A DNA stretch of 64,000 nt from contig NC_066534.1 in the NCBI RefSeq assembly GCF_024679095.1, forward strand, positions 17,900,163-17,964,162, given 5' to 3'. This stretch comes from Eriocheir sinensis (Eukaryota > Arthropoda > Malacostraca > Decapoda > Varunidae). The notes below the pieces were generated by a model. That model was not told the DNA's origin, made no database searches, and saw only the letters and a program-made list of their open reading frames with translations. The position numbers and the translations under genes were made by a program. Positions within the stretch are counted from its first letter, which is position 1. Every line of letters starts with the position of its first letter. Shown one piece after another: positions 34,221-44,999 of the stretch.

Positions 34221-34780
34221 ATCTCGTAACTACTATAAGCTGAGGACGAATTGGAGGAGTTTTTTTGTATCAGATAGTTAGTGGAAATTTATGCATGGTA
34301 GAATAACTGTTAATAATCTTGTAGTTTTTTTAATATATTTTGGTTTTGAAATGAAGTGACGCTCTTGAACAATTAAGAAAAAGTGTTTGCATCATCTTCT
34401 GCTTGTCTCATTTTTGTTTATCCAATTATTTATTTATTTATTCATGTGAAGGGGAACTGATAACCGAACTCTCTATGCCTCCCCTACTAATATATGTTCG
34501 TTATTACCAACTCAAAAAAACAACGGCAACTTCTAAACGGCTTTCTCCTCTTCTTTAAAGTCCACATATTTCAATTACAACGAGTTTTTTTCTTTGCCTA
34601 TTTGCGCCATACCATTACTAACAGAAAATTGCTATACTGGATGCAGAAATTAACTCGCAAAAGTGGTTAATGGATAGCTCGTAATAGGGAACGGGATGTG
34701 GGTGGCAAGTACATTTCGAACTGATCTCAAGGGAATGGAATTGGCAGGGAGAGCTTGTAATTTGGAAGTTGGAGAGAAAG
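34221..34780. other. AT-rich unique spacer
   Basis: Contains an (ATTT)n stretch at 34424-34442. No gene or repeat family recognised. Confidence 0.4.
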
Positions 34781-34865
34781 GAGAAAGAAGAGGAGGAGGA
34801 AGAGGAGGAGGAGGAGAAGTGAAGAAAGGAAAGGGGAGGAGCAAGGGGTGGAGGATGAAAGAAAC

Positions 34866-34868
<3 letters not shown>

Positions 34869-34916
<48 letters not shown>
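34869..34916. repeat. (AC)n microsatellite
   Basis: Uninterrupted AC run of about 48 bp. Confidence 0.98.
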
Positions 34917-34918
<2 letters not shown>

Positions 34919-34984
34919 CAAAGGCACTGAGAGAGGATAGAAAGCTGATCTCTACGGTTTCACATTCTGTCTGACTCGAGTCCC

Positions 34985-35055
34985 TTTCTCTCTCCACCGA
35001 CCCATCCACCCTCGACCCTCCACCTTCGACCCTCCAACCTCGACCATCCATACAT
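34985..35055. repeat. Short CGACCCTCCA minisatellite
   Basis: Five or six irregular copies of a 12-16 bp CACCCTCGACCCTCC-like unit. Confidence 0.75.
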
Positions 35056-35196
35056 CTACGACAATCGACCAGCCACACAGACACGCCAAGATGAGGTAAT
35101 AAAGAAGGCGACGTTACTCTTATATAGCGAATGTTTGTGGCCCACTATAACGAAGAAACGCAACCGACCTTACACGGACATACGCACACACTCATC

Positions 35197-35199
<3 letters not shown>

Positions 35200-35246
<47 letters not shown>

Positions 35247-35277
35247 TGAATAGATGAATGGTAAGTGAGCTTATTGA

Positions 35278-35310
<33 letters not shown>

Positions 35311-35403
35311 TGAATAGATGAATGGTTAGTGAGCTTATTGAACACACACACACACACACACACACTGGTTAACCAACACCGTTTTCTCTCGGCCACTTAA
35401 CCT

Positions 35404-35446
<43 letters not shown>
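35200..35446. repeat. CA-containing tandem repeat ending in a (CA)/(GT) inverted pair
   Basis: Two units of GATGAATAGATGAATGGT, then AGTGAGCTTATTG, alternate with CA runs (35200-35243, 35280-35308, 35342-35366). The last CA run faces a GT run at 35408-35446 across 41 bp. Confidence 0.9.
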
Positions 35447-35450
<4 letters not shown>

Positions 35451-36060
35451 CGCAAAACTGCAATTTTTGGCACATGGAATCACGCCCTCCCTGTATCCAG
35501 CTCACGCCCACCAGTTTGGGAACCACTGCACAAGATGGATATAGAACACCTTGCAATACCCTGAACAATACATTACAATACCTTGAAACACACTACGTAC
35601 TATACCATAACTCACACGTCGGAGTCTTAAAACGGTCTTGACTTACATCGGTGACTTAGGAGGCGCTCGTAATGCCACTGTTTAAGGGATGGAAATGCCG
35701 TGCGAGGTGTGTGACGCATGGGAGGGATAACTTGGGCCGATAACCCGCCATCAGAGAGAGTTTATGGCGCGAGGGATGAAGTAGCACGGCGTTGGAATAT
35801 GTCGCTCCACGCACGCAAGATGGAAATAATATAATAATGTCAGTCTGAACGTACATAAGGGATAGATGGATAGATATAAAGAGTAGCATGTGTTCCTCTT
35901 CCCAATCTTGTACACACACACCTTATGTTTTTTCTCTCAGCATATAAACTAGCGAATATAACAGACTCTTCGTGATAACAATGGTGAGTGCAGTTAAGGA
36001 AGACAGGAGGTTCACAGGCGGGTCAATACACGTGTGATGGAGGAGGTACGAGGAGTGGTG
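35447..36060. other. Unique spacer
   Basis: Mixed-composition sequence. Minus-strand frames of 77-114 codons cross it with no recognisable domain. Confidence 0.4.
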
Positions 36061-36065
36061 CATCA

Positions 36066-36285
36066 TTCCTGTGCCTGACGTGTGGGAAAATAAATACAGG
36101 TAGGCTTCCCAGGTATACATACGATTAACACCTGACCTTAGTATGTTCCTGCCTTCCTGTTCCGTGTGAATCAGCCAGTGTTTTGCTTGGGCCCATGAGA
36201 AGTGGTAGATTATTCTCTGTGCCTGACGTGTGGGAAAAAAATAAAGGTAGACTTCCCAGGTATACATATGATTAACACCTGACTT
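36066..36285. repeat. ~151-bp tandem repeat, 1.5 copies
   Basis: GTGCCTGACGTGTGGGAAAA and TTCCCAGGTATACATANGAT, then TAACACCTGACTTA, occur at about 36072 and 36221. Confidence 0.9.
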
Positions 36286-36289
36286 AAAC

Positions 36290-36575
36290 CGTTCAGCGAG
36301 TTCGTCTTGTCGAGAGGGTTTAGTACGTAGTCGCAGGCAATGGGAAGAGTCTGGGGAACACGGCTGACTTCAAGCGTCCTGTTAGCTCGTCTTATCGAGA
36401 GTTCAGTACGAAGTTGCAAGCAGTAAGGAGTCTGAGGAGCGCGGCTGACTTCAAGCGTCCTGTTAGTTCGTCTTATCGAGGGCGTTCAGTACGAAGTCGC
36501 AAGCAATAAGGAGAGTCTGGGGAACACGTCTGACTTAAAGCGTCCTGTTAGTTCGCCTTGTCGAGGGCGTTCATA
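36290..36575. repeat. ~84-bp tandem repeat, 3.3 copies
   Basis: TTCGTCTTRTCGAGRG recurs at 36301, 36386, 36467 and 36552, with TTCAGTACGAAGTCGCAAGC, GGAGAGTCTGGGGAACACG and CTGACTTCAAGCGTCCTGTT between copies. Confidence 0.95.
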
Positions 36576-37030
36576 GGGATCATCTTGACGCGGCCGCCAC
36601 GAGCATGCGTAGGCGTTCCTCCAGTGAGTGACGCTAAGCCCTTCTCGCCGCGGATCGAGTTACAACGAAGCTATAGCGAAGGCCAGTGAGCTAAACGTAC
36701 CGACTCTCTTTTTTTCGTCTCCTTTTTTTAAGTTCCACACGAGTATTAGTTTTTTTATTCTTCTTCTTTTCTCTCCTTCTCAGGGTTATGTTGAAGCGTG
36801 AGTCTGCGTATAGTTGTTAGGGTCAAAAGTACTGATTAGGAGACGCAAAGACCACGACACTCCGCGTCAGTATATGCGAGATGCCTGCGTCGACCAGAGA
36901 GGGAAACGAGGTGGAAAAAGTACTTCCCATGTGGCATATATATAATACAAGACTTATTTCACAGTGATAGCAAATAATACATGAAGGAGTTGGGCGTAGG
37001 AAATATGGAAAAATAACCTCCTTCTCTTCC
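36576..37030. other. Unique spacer
   Basis: Starts CpG-rich (GACGCGGCCGCCACGAGC) and becomes AT-rich. No gene is seen. Confidence 0.4.
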
Positions 37031-37039
37031 TTATCAAAC

Positions 37040-37195
37040 TCCTTCTTCTTCTTCTTCTTCTTCTTCTTCTTCTTCTTCTCCTTCTCCTCCTCCTCCTCCT
37101 CCTCCTCCTCCTTCTTCTTCTTCTTCTTCTTCTTCTTCTCCTTCTTCTTCTCCTTCTTCTTCTCCTCCTCCTCCTCCTCCTCCTCCCACTCCAAC
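37040..37195. repeat. (TTC)n / (CTC)n trinucleotide tract
   Basis: Alternating blocks of TTC and CTC repeats, almost pure over 150 bp. The 112-135 residue poly-acidic and poly-basic minus-strand frames are repeat products. Confidence 0.96.
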
Positions 37196-37349
37196 GCGTT
37201 CTTCACCCTTCCTCTCGCTGTCATTTTCAATCTGATAAATTTTCTCCGTCACACGCCTTGTGACCTCCCTGTCGCCTCCTCTTTCTTCTCTCCTCCTAAA
37301 CACCCGCCTCGCCGCGCTGGAGGGGAAAAGGGACTGACGAGGAAGAGAG

Positions 37350-37545
37350 AGGGGAGAGGGGGGACGCAGCAAGTCAGCCCTTTAGATACCGGGATGTATG
37401 GGATGGAGAGGGAGAGAGAGAGAGCGAGAGCGAGGGAAAGGGAAGGAGAGGGGGGACGCAGCAAGTCAGCCCTTTAGATACCGGGATGTATGGGATGGAG
37501 AGGGAGAGAGAGAGAGAGCGAGAGCGAGGGAAAGGGAAGGGAAAG
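37350..37545. repeat. 92-bp tandem duplication
   Basis: GACGCAGCAAGTCAGCCCTT, AGATACCGGGATGTATGGGA, TGGAGAGGGAGAGAGAGAG and CGAGAGCGAGGGAAAGGGAA occur twice, at 37363 and 37455, nearly identical. Confidence 0.95.
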
Positions 37546-37574
37546 GCCACCAGACAGCCCAACATGTGAGCCTC

Positions 37575-37790
37575 AGTTCCATGTTATCAAACTCTTCGAA
37601 AGCTTAGTCTATACGTATAAAAAGGCTCTTGCAGAAGTTGATGGAGTTTCTCATGGGTGGTTTCATGAGCCTGGTGGTAGATTTGATAAGCTTATGCACT
37701 GTGAACGGGAAAAAGACTCATGACAACCCGCCGTCGCTTCTCTCTGGCCTTGAAGAGCATTCGTAACAACAGCTCCAAAGGTTTGATAAT
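37575..37790 (-). repeat. S160 satellite copy, reverse orientation
   Basis: The reverse complement reads CATGAGTCTTTTTCCCGTTC, ACAGTGCATAAGCTTATCAA, CTACCACCAGGCTCATGAAA, CATGAGAAACTCCATCAACT and TCTGCAAGAGCCT. Confidence 0.8.
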
Positions 37791-37894
37791 TCCAGTGTCA
37801 GGCCGCGCCCCTCAGCCCTCCTCCAGCAGCGCCTTCCTCACCCACGGCTTGGACCTCCTCGCCTCAGTTCCTCGGGCATCGTGGCGGCTATTCC

Positions 37895-37896
<2 letters not shown>

Positions 37897-37940
<44 letters not shown>
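37897..37940. repeat. (GT)n microsatellite
   Basis: Uninterrupted GT run of about 44 bp. Confidence 0.97.
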
Positions 37941-37942
<2 letters not shown>

Positions 37943-38039
37943 TCCCTCGTGTCCACTCTCATGATCACACACAGAAAAAAATTCGGTGAGGAGTTTGGCG
38001 CGTTATCTCCTAATAGAGCCTGACTTCCCTTCGCGAGCA

Positions 38040-38310
38040 CCGACCCAGACGTCCGGTGAGAAGTAGCTTTGTCTTCTGCCTTTCTGTTTCGTGCTTGGCC
38101 ATCGTTTAATGCGGTCGCTTTTATCATTTTTTTTTCTCATCTTTTCTCATGACGTCGCACAAACACTCTCCGATTCTACGCTCCGGTGAAAAGCAGTTCG
38201 TCTTCTATCTTTCCTTTTTGTGCTTGGTTTTCGTTTTGCTTTTCTTTTCTCATCTTTTCCCCTGAAGCAAGTGAGTCGCAAAAACCCTCTCCACGACGCT
38301 CCTATACGCT
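38040..38310. repeat. ~129-bp tandem repeat, two diverged copies
   Basis: CCGGTGAGAAGTAGCTTTGT and CTTTCTGTTTCGTGCTTGGC (copy 1) correspond to CCGGTGAAAAGCAGTTCGTC and CTTTCCTTTTTGTGCTTGG (copy 2). Each is followed by TTTTCTCATCTTTTC and an ACTCTCCGAT or CCTCTCCACG block. Confidence 0.8.
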
Positions 38311-39050
38311 CCTCGGCATGCAGAAGACAGCGACGCATTAGGCAGGCAGGTAACGCAAGCGGAACAGGAAGAAAAATGCGAAGGATCATACTGGTTTAGG
38401 CCGTTCAGTGTTGGTTGTCGGGCGTCACCGTGGACAGAGACTCCTTGGGATACACGGCAGGGACGCGTATTCCTTATAGTGAGGGATTCAGACAAGGACA
38501 GCAGCCTGAGCACTCGCATTCCCAAGCATGAGGCGGCGAAGTGGGCGGCGCCTCGACAAAATGGGGAAGATAACACGGATAAAGAAAAACCACAAACACG
38601 TCGGAGTGGAAAGATAATTTTAAATGATTTTCCTGTGAGTTCAAAGCGTTTAAGGGTGATTCCAGTGCACGTGAGCGGTCCGGGGTACAGGTAACAGTGC
38701 TGGAGGAAGAGGCGCGGCAGGTGTGCGAGGTGTTGAATGGTGCTTCGATGCTTTGGGAACAGACGGTCATGAGGGAACGTGAGCGTCGTGCTGCGGTCAA
38801 CAGGCCTGCAGCGTTCGCCTTCTTTGTTCTTGTTATTGCGGCAAGCTCGGGCTGACTCAGAGGGTGTTGCGGCGCCTCCCAGCATGCAAGGAACACCACC
38901 TCCGTCTCTCGTGCATGCGTGTTAGCCAAGTGATATAGATCATCCCATAATAGAGCAAGGGGCCGGTTTACAGGAGGATACACACATATAAAAGGACACT
39001 ATATACACGATGCCAGTCAGTTAAGCAATACACGCTCACACCGGACATAA
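38311..39050. other. Longest apparently unique stretch; no gene called
   Basis: Two overlapping minus-strand frames of 211 and 169 codons (38250-38885 and 38474-38983) cover this stretch and are not produced by simple repeats. Neither shows a domain, signal peptide or membrane pattern that I recognise, and they overlap in different frames. I leave them uncalled. The minus-strand 211-codon frame is the better candidate if there is transcript support. Confidence 0.35.
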
Positions 39051-39400
39051 CCATCTTTCTTTCATTCCCGTACTACATGAATCTGCCCATGTCTCTCCCC
39101 TGCTTACGTTATAGTTCTAAGTAATGTCTTATAGAGAACACTAAGGGATTGGAAGATGCAGGATACTACGATATTTTAGACAGCTATATAACCTCCATCA
39201 GCAGGAACGTGAGTCTATCCATGTTTTCTTTTTGGGTTCTAGTTCTAAGTAATGTCTTATAGAGAACACTAAGGGATTGGTAGATACAGGATACTACGAC
39301 ATTCTAAACAGCTATATGACCTCCATCAGCAGGAACGTGAATCTATCCATGTTTCCTTTTTGTTTGGTTCTAGTTCTAAGTAATGTCTGATGCGGAACAC

Positions 39401-39650
39401 TTAACCTCTTGACTACGGATTTCCTACAGTCAGACTTCACTAAGCTACAGAAATGGAATAAAAAGTGTCTGCTACAATTCAATGAAGAGAAATGTAATGT
39501 CCTGCACCTTGGGAGGGGATATCCAGCACACCAATACCACATGGGAAACACTCCACTATCCACCACAGAGGCAGAGAAAGACATGGAGTATAGTTACCAG
39601 GCTACATGCAGTGAAAGCCAAATCCGTGCCAATCGCAGCGGACGGGTTAA
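39401..39650. mobile_element. TTAA-flanked insertion (piggyBac-like MITE) inside the 127-bp satellite
   Basis: Comparison with neighbouring satellite copies shows a foreign 246-bp segment between GGAACAC and AGATAGTAACC, bounded by TTAA at 39401-39404 and 39647-39650. The termini read CCTCTTGACTACGGATTTCC at the left and, reverse-complemented, CCCGTCCGCTGCGATTGGC at the right, which are weakly similar inverted ends. TTAA duplication is the hallmark of piggyBac-type and some Kolobok elements. The inside includes a reverse transcriptase fragment. Confidence 0.7.
39418..39590 (+). pseudogene. Non-LTR reverse transcriptase fragment
   Basis: The frame reads DFLQSDFTKLQKWNKKCLLQ, FNEEKCNVLHLGRGYPAH, QYHMGNTPLSTTEAEKDM. 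This matches the LQxDLxxLxxW...FNxxKCxVLHLG...YxxGxxxLxxxxxEKDLG region of CR1/jockey-type reverse transcriptases. The catalytic palm motifs, which lie upstream in the family, are absent and similarity stops at EKDM. It is a fragment of about 58 residues that cannot be functional. It lies wholly within the TTAA-bounded insertion. Confidence 0.82.
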
Positions 39651-39839
39651 AGATAGTAACCACATGGATACTGCGACATTCTAGATAGTTATATGACCTC
39701 CATTAGCGGGAACGTGAACCTATACATATCTCTCCTGTTCTTTCGTTTTAGTTCCAAGTAAGGTATTATGCGGAACACTTAAAGAATGGTAACAACATGA
39801 CACTACGACACTCTACACATCTAAATGACCTCCATCGGC

Positions 39840-40900
39840 GGGAACGAAGGGCATATTATTGAACATTTCGTCGTACAAGCACACACATTTGACATGGCTT
39901 TCGTAGGAGTTGTTGTTTTTAACCCTGGTGGGAGTTTGACAAGACTTCTGTACCATGAACTCAAAAACCACTCATGAGAACGCATTTTACCTCTTGTTTG
40001 ACCTTTAGAAATAATTAACGTGAGAGTCGGTAGCATCTAAGAGCCTCAGCAAGCCAGGGGTAGTTTTTTCTGACCATGGTGGGAGTTTGACAAGACTTCT
40101 GTATAACCATGAACTCAAAAACCACTCATGAGAACGCATTTTACCTCTTGTTTGACCTTTAGAAATAGTTGATGTGAGAGTCGGTAGTGTCTAAGAGTAC
40201 CGACCCAAGCCTCAGCAAGCCAGGGGTAGTTTTTAACCCTGGTGTGAATTTGACAAGACTTCTGTATATCCATGAACTCAAAAACCACTCATGAGAACGC
40301 ATTTTACCTCTTGTTTGACCTCTAGAAATAGTTGATGTGAGAGTCGGTAGTGTCTAAGATTACCGACCCAACCCTCAGCAAGCCAGGGGTAGTTTTCTTG
40401 ACCCTGGTGTGAATTTGACAAGACTTCTGTATATCCATGAACTCAAAAATACACTCATTGGAACGCATTTTACCTCTTGTTTGACCTTTAGAAATAGTTG
40501 ATGTGAGAGTCGGTAGTGTCTAAGATTACCGACCCAAGCCCCACTCACTAAGCCAGGGGTAGTTTTTTTCTAATCCTGGTCGGAGTTAGACAAGGCTTCT
40601 GTACCGTTAATTATAAAAAGCATTCATGGGATCGCATTTTATCTCTTTGGCCTTTAGAAATAGTTGATGTGAGAGTCGGTAGTGTCTAAGAGTACCGACC
40701 CAAGCCCTACTAAGCCAGGGGTAGTTTTTTCTAATCCTGGTCGGAGTTTGACAAGGCTTCTGTACCGTTAATTATAAAAAGTATTCATGGGATCGCATTT
40801 TATCTCTTTGGCCTTTATAAATAGTTGATGTGAGAGTCAGTAGCGTCTAAAAGAAAGCCGACCCAAGCCCCACAAAGCCAGGGCAAGGCAAGACGAGCGG
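39840..40900 (-). repeat. S160 satellite array, reverse, ~163-bp units
   Basis: AAGCCAGGGGTAGTTTTT recurs at 40051, 40217, 40380, 40550 and 40712, with a last AAGCCAGGG at 40875 (spacings 166, 163, 170, 162, 163). Each unit has GAGTTTGACAAGACTTCTGT, CATGAACTCAAAAACCACTC, CATGAGAACGCATTTTACCT, CTTGTTTGACCTTTAGAAAT and AGTTGATGTGAGAGTCGGTA. The reverse complement has the S160 block order. Confidence 0.93.
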
Positions 40901-41115
40901 CAGAACAAGCGGGCAAGACACTGAACACTTCCACAGCCGGGCGCGCGGCAGAAAAAAAATCACAGCTCGTTTATGTATATTCGCTTTTGATGCGCGTGAC
41001 ACACCGACTTTATCTTCCCGGCCTTGATGACCTCAGCGACACACCGGCGGCCGTTACGCCTCCCTCCCTACGGCCACCACGCGGGGAGTGACGACGGAGG
41101 GGCAAGAGTCCGTAT
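40901..41115. other. GC-rich spacer
   Basis: GCCGGGCGCGCGGCAG and CACCGGCGGCCGTTACGC segments separate two S160 arrays. No gene is seen. Confidence 0.4.
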
Positions 41116-41119
41116 TTTT

Positions 41120-41790
41120 AAACATATCGTCACCTTAGAAAAGTTAAAAAAAAGCCTCTCGTGGAAGTTACGGGGCCTTTCATGTATTGTTTTGTGATGT
41201 TAGTGATAGTTTTACACGGCCTCTGCATCTCGAACGGACAATCATGCATAAAAAAACAATCTAATCTTCTCTGTGGCTTTGTGAAATAGTGTAATGGGAA
41301 ATGTTTTGAAAAGCCTCTCGTGGTAGTTGCTGGGTTTTCATGGACTGTTTTGTGATGTTAGGGATAGTTTTACACGGCTTCTGCATCTTGAAGAGGAAAA
41401 TCACGCGTGGAAATCCGATTAACCTTCTCTGTGGCTTTGTGAAATAGTGTAATGGAAAATGTTTTGAATAGTCTCTCGTGGTAGTTGCTGGGTTTTCATG
41501 GACTGCTTTGTGATGTTAGTGGTAGTTTTACACGGCTTCTGCATCTCGAACGGACAATCATGCATAAAGACCTGTTTATTCTTCTCTGTGGCCTTGTGAA
41601 ATAATTGCAATGGGTAATGGTTTGAAAAGACTCTCGTGGAAGTTGTTGGACTTTTCATGGACACCTTTGTTATTGATGCTAGTGATACTTCTACACGGCT
41701 TCTGCACCTTGAAAGGGAAAATCACTCATGAAAATTCCTGTTAATCTCCTCCGCGGTCTTGGGAAATGTCGTAATGTGAGCAGGAGACGT
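41120..41790 (-). repeat. S160 satellite array, reverse, ~159-bp units
   Basis: CTCTCGTGGNAGTTG recurs at about 41156, 41315, 41473 and 41631, with TTTTGTGATGTTAGTGATAG, TTTTACACGGCTTCTGCATC, GGACAATCATGCATAAA and CTTCTCTGTGGCTTTGTGAA. A distinct subfamily from the 39.8-40.9 kb array. Confidence 0.92.
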
Positions 41791-41799
41791 TAAAAAATT

Positions 41800-42224
41800 T
41801 GGGGTTAGGAATGAACAGCAGCGGTCCTAACTCTCACCCCTCCCCCCCGCCTCGACCCCGCCCCTAAGGATGGCGCCAGCGTCCCGAGCCGCGGAGTTAT
41901 GGCGGCCCTGACGGCGAGGCGGAGGCGGCCTGTGGGTCTAATGTCCTCTTAGCCTTATTATTTTGGCGACAACCCGCGCGGTTTGGAAAGTTTATTCGCT
42001 CTTATTTAGCCCTCGACGGCGTGTCTGGCGGTGTTGTGGTGCTCTGGGCTGGGAAAGAGCAGCCGTGGGGGCCAGCAGAAGCCTCGCCCTCACACACACA
42101 CACAAACACACACACACAAACACACCACCAGGACCTGTCACTACACGTAACCTAACCACTCCGTCCAGCGGGCACCCACCTCGCCTCACCTCATTAGCCG
42201 CGCCGCCCACTGAGCTGTAAGGGG
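41800..42224. other. GC-rich unique segment
   Basis: CpG-dense (GCGCCAGCGTCCCGAGCCGC, GGCGAGGCGGAGGCGGCC) with a short CACACACAAACAC tract at 42091-42126. It contains ATGGCGGCCCTGACGGCG at 41899 but the frame is short. A possible CpG island. No gene is demonstrated. Confidence 0.4.
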
Positions 42225-43092
42225 CCGGGGGGGGGGGGAAGGGAGGCAGGCAGGGTGGATGCAGTGTCGAAAGCTGTGAGAGGCAGGGGGAAGGGGAGCG
42301 AGGGAGGCAGGGAGAAAGGGGAGGTGGGGTCGGGTATGCAGTGCCGAAAACATTTAAAGATTTGAGGGCAGAGAGAAGTAGAGTGGCGGCGAGGATGCAG
42401 TGCTTTGAGAGGAAGGGAGATAGGGAGGAAGGGGAAGGCTAGAGGGGAGGGAGAAAGGGGAGGCAAGGGGGGATGGGGAAGGGTTGCAGTGCCGAAAACA
42501 GTGAAGATCAGAGGGTAGAGGGACATACTGGAGGCGTGAATGCAGTGCCGAATGTTATGAGGGGATGAGAAGGGAGAGGATGCAGGGGGGAGGGGGAGAC
42601 TAAGGGGGAGGAGGGAGTGGAAGGCTAGGGGGGAAGGGGGAGGTTAGTAGGAAAGGGGGGAGGGGTGCAGTGCCGAAATCTGAGAGGAGGGGAAGGAAGG
42701 GGATGCAGGGGGGAGGGGGGAGGGGGAAGTTAATATGAAGGAGGGAGGGGAAGGCTAAGGAGGAAGGGGGGAAGGGGGAGGTTAGAGGGAAGGGGAGGAA
42801 GGGGTACAGTGCCTAAAACTTTGAGAGGAAGGGAATGTAGGGGAGGTAGGGAGGAAGGGAAGGGAAGCTAATAGGGAGGGGAAGGGGGAGGCTTGTGGGA
42901 TGAGGGGGAGGCTAGGAAGAGGTTAGGGGGGAGGGGGTGCAATGCCTAAAACTTTGAGAGGAAGAGAATGTAGGGGAGGCAAGGGAGGATAGGGAAAGGC
43001 TAGTAAGAGAGGGAGGAAGGAGGGAAGGGGAGGCTAGGAAGAGTTAGGGGAGGGGTGGCTAGGAAGAGGTTAGGGGAGGGTGCAGTGCCGCC
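42225..43092. repeat. G-rich satellite with recurring TGCAGTGCCGAAA
   Basis: TGCAGTGCCGAAA or close variants occur at about 42259, 42340, 42397, 42486, 42540, 42667, 42807, 42937 and 43081, separated by GGGGGAGGGG, GGAAGGGGAGG and AGGTTAGGGG text. Spacing is irregular (55-145 bp). Confidence 0.82.
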
Positions 43093-43251
43093 GGCCTTCA
43101 CTGTTGTTGTTGTGGCCTCCAGTGCCTGAGGCCACATTCCGGGTTATGTAAATGGTTGCCACAAAAACACGTGTACCAGATTTGTGTGTTTAGAACGCAT
43201 ATCTGTGAATCACGGAGCTCACTTACTAAAGGCAGGAGTTTCTTTTTTTAA

Positions 43252-43252
<1 letters not shown>

Positions 43253-43308
<56 letters not shown>

Positions 43309-43317
43309 GAAACGGTA

Positions 43318-43366
<49 letters not shown>
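43253..43366. repeat. Inverted microsatellite pair (GT)27 / (CA)23
   Basis: GT run at 43253-43307 and CA run at 43320-43366, only 12 bp apart. Together they form an almost perfect inverted repeat with arms of about 47 bp. Confidence 0.95.
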
Positions 43367-43374
<8 letters not shown>

Positions 43375-43379
43375 GATCA

Positions 43380-43780
43380 ATACATATGAACTACAACCCT
43401 CTCAAAAAATAAACAGATCATACCAGCCCTCACAAACAAACAACTACAAAAACAAACAAACCAATAAAATCTGAACCTTCCAAACAAACACCAAGCACGC
43501 GCACCAAAACATTAACACAGCCATCAAACTCTTCTTCACCCTCACGAGATGGAAGAAAAAAATCACGCTAGGAATGCTTAATCTATACATCTTTCTCGCC
43601 CCAAATTACTCACACATGCACCTTAAAACAACACTAACTCCCTGACGCGGCTGGTAACACGGGAGGGATGCTGCGGGCGAGATGAAGAGAGAGGGAAAGA
43701 GAGAGCAAGAGGGAGGTCGTTTGGGCAGGCTGTGGAGGTCGTCAGGGCTGTGTTAATGCCTCCTCTTGCCCTGCCCTGCC
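43380..43780. other. A-rich unique spacer
   Basis: ACAAACAAACAACTAC-like sequence then mixed composition. No gene is seen. Confidence 0.4.
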
Positions 43781-43879
43781 CTACCTCGAGGCTCCTACCG
43801 TGACCCGTTGCAAAGGCAGAACCAGTGACCCTTGAGGCTAAATAGAGGAAGATAAACAGAGACGGGATGGGGACAGCGA

Positions 43880-44235
43880 TAAGATGAGAGAGAGGGAGAG
43901 GGAGAGGGAGAGGGTGAGAGGGAGAGTTGGTGCCAAGGAGGGATTTTTTTTGTGTATGTGCGAGTTTTGTTGGTTTTCATAATATTTGTCTTGTTGTTGT
44001 TGTTGTTGTTGTTTTTGATGTTGTTGTTGGTCGCGTGTAGCTCCTTCTCCTTACCCTCCTTCTCGCCTCGTTTCCAGCTTCCTCTTCCTCCTCTTCTTCT
44101 TCTTTTTCTTCTTCTTCTTCTTCTTCTTCTTCCTCTTGCTGTTGTTGTTCTTGTGGTGTTGGTGTTGAGTGCGTGATTTATTTATTTTTTATTTATTTAT
44201 TTATTTTTTTTTGCATCGTTTCCGCGGTTTTGTTT
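43880..44235. repeat. Short purine tract and (GTT)n/(CTT)n/(TTTA)n tracts
   Basis: GAGAGGGAGAGGGAGAGG at 43888-43928, GTT runs at 43990-44032, CTT runs at 44089-44135 and TTTA repeats at 44176-44212. Confidence 0.85.
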
Positions 44236-44423
44236 TTTTCAAGTTTTCTTCCCCGGTTTTCATCAACTTTTCCGCGGTTTTGGGCGGTAGATTAAATTGT
44301 GGGCTTTCGTTGTTATGCTGAAGATGATATTTTTTTTTCTTTTTGTTTCCTGTATTTTTTTTTCTAGGTTGGTTTGTGTTTTTTTAATAATTTTGTCCAG
44401 TTGTTTTTGGAGGGAGGCCGATA

Positions 44424-44432
44424 TGTGTGTGT

Positions 44433-44502
<70 letters not shown>
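44424..44502. repeat. (GT)n microsatellite
   Basis: About 79 bp with one AA interruption near the left end. Confidence 0.97.
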
Positions 44503-44503
<1 letters not shown>

Positions 44504-44509
44504 CTCTTG

Positions 44510-44940
44510 ACCACTTCTCTCTCTTAACCACTTCTAACACCTCCTTCCCTTCCTTCACCCCTTCCTGGCCCCACCCTTACACTCCCTTCCCTTCCTACAT
44601 CCCCTTCCTGACCACTACTAATACCTCCCCTTCGTTCACCCCTTTCTAACCATTCCCTAACACCCCCTTCCCTTCTCTCTTCCCCTTTCTGACCCATCCC
44701 TAACACCTCCTTCCCTTCCCTCATCCGTTCCTAACCCGTTCCTCACACCTCCTTCCCTTCCTTCCTTCCATCCCTTTCTCTCTCATGCCCTTCCTAACCG
44801 CTCCTAACACCTCATCCTCTCCCTCATATCCTTCATACATGCCTCTCCCTAACACCTCCTCCCCTTCCCTCATCACTTTCCTTCCTCTCCCTCCCTTCCC
44901 TCATCCCCTCCCATCCATCGCTTCCTCTCTCTCAGGTTTG
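44510..44940. repeat. Pyrimidine-rich minisatellite, ~45-65 bp units
   Basis: CCTAACACCTCCTTCCCTTC and variants recur about eight times with CATCCCTTTCT or CACCCCTTCCTGGCC spacers. Confidence 0.82.
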
Positions 44941-44999
44941 TCCTCCATCTGGGTCGCGCGTCAAGAGGCCCCACCCATTACATCCCCACCCTGATAGGC

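Larger units (their letters stand above)
39060..39835. repeat. ~127-bp tandem satellite, about five copies
   Basis: AGTTCTAAGTAATGTCTTAT and ATGACCTCCATCAGCAGGAA recur (unit starts about 39110, 39238 and 39368, then 39743 after the insertion at 39401-39650), with GAGAACACTAAGGGATTGG and GGATACTACGACATTCTA between. Confidence 0.92.
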
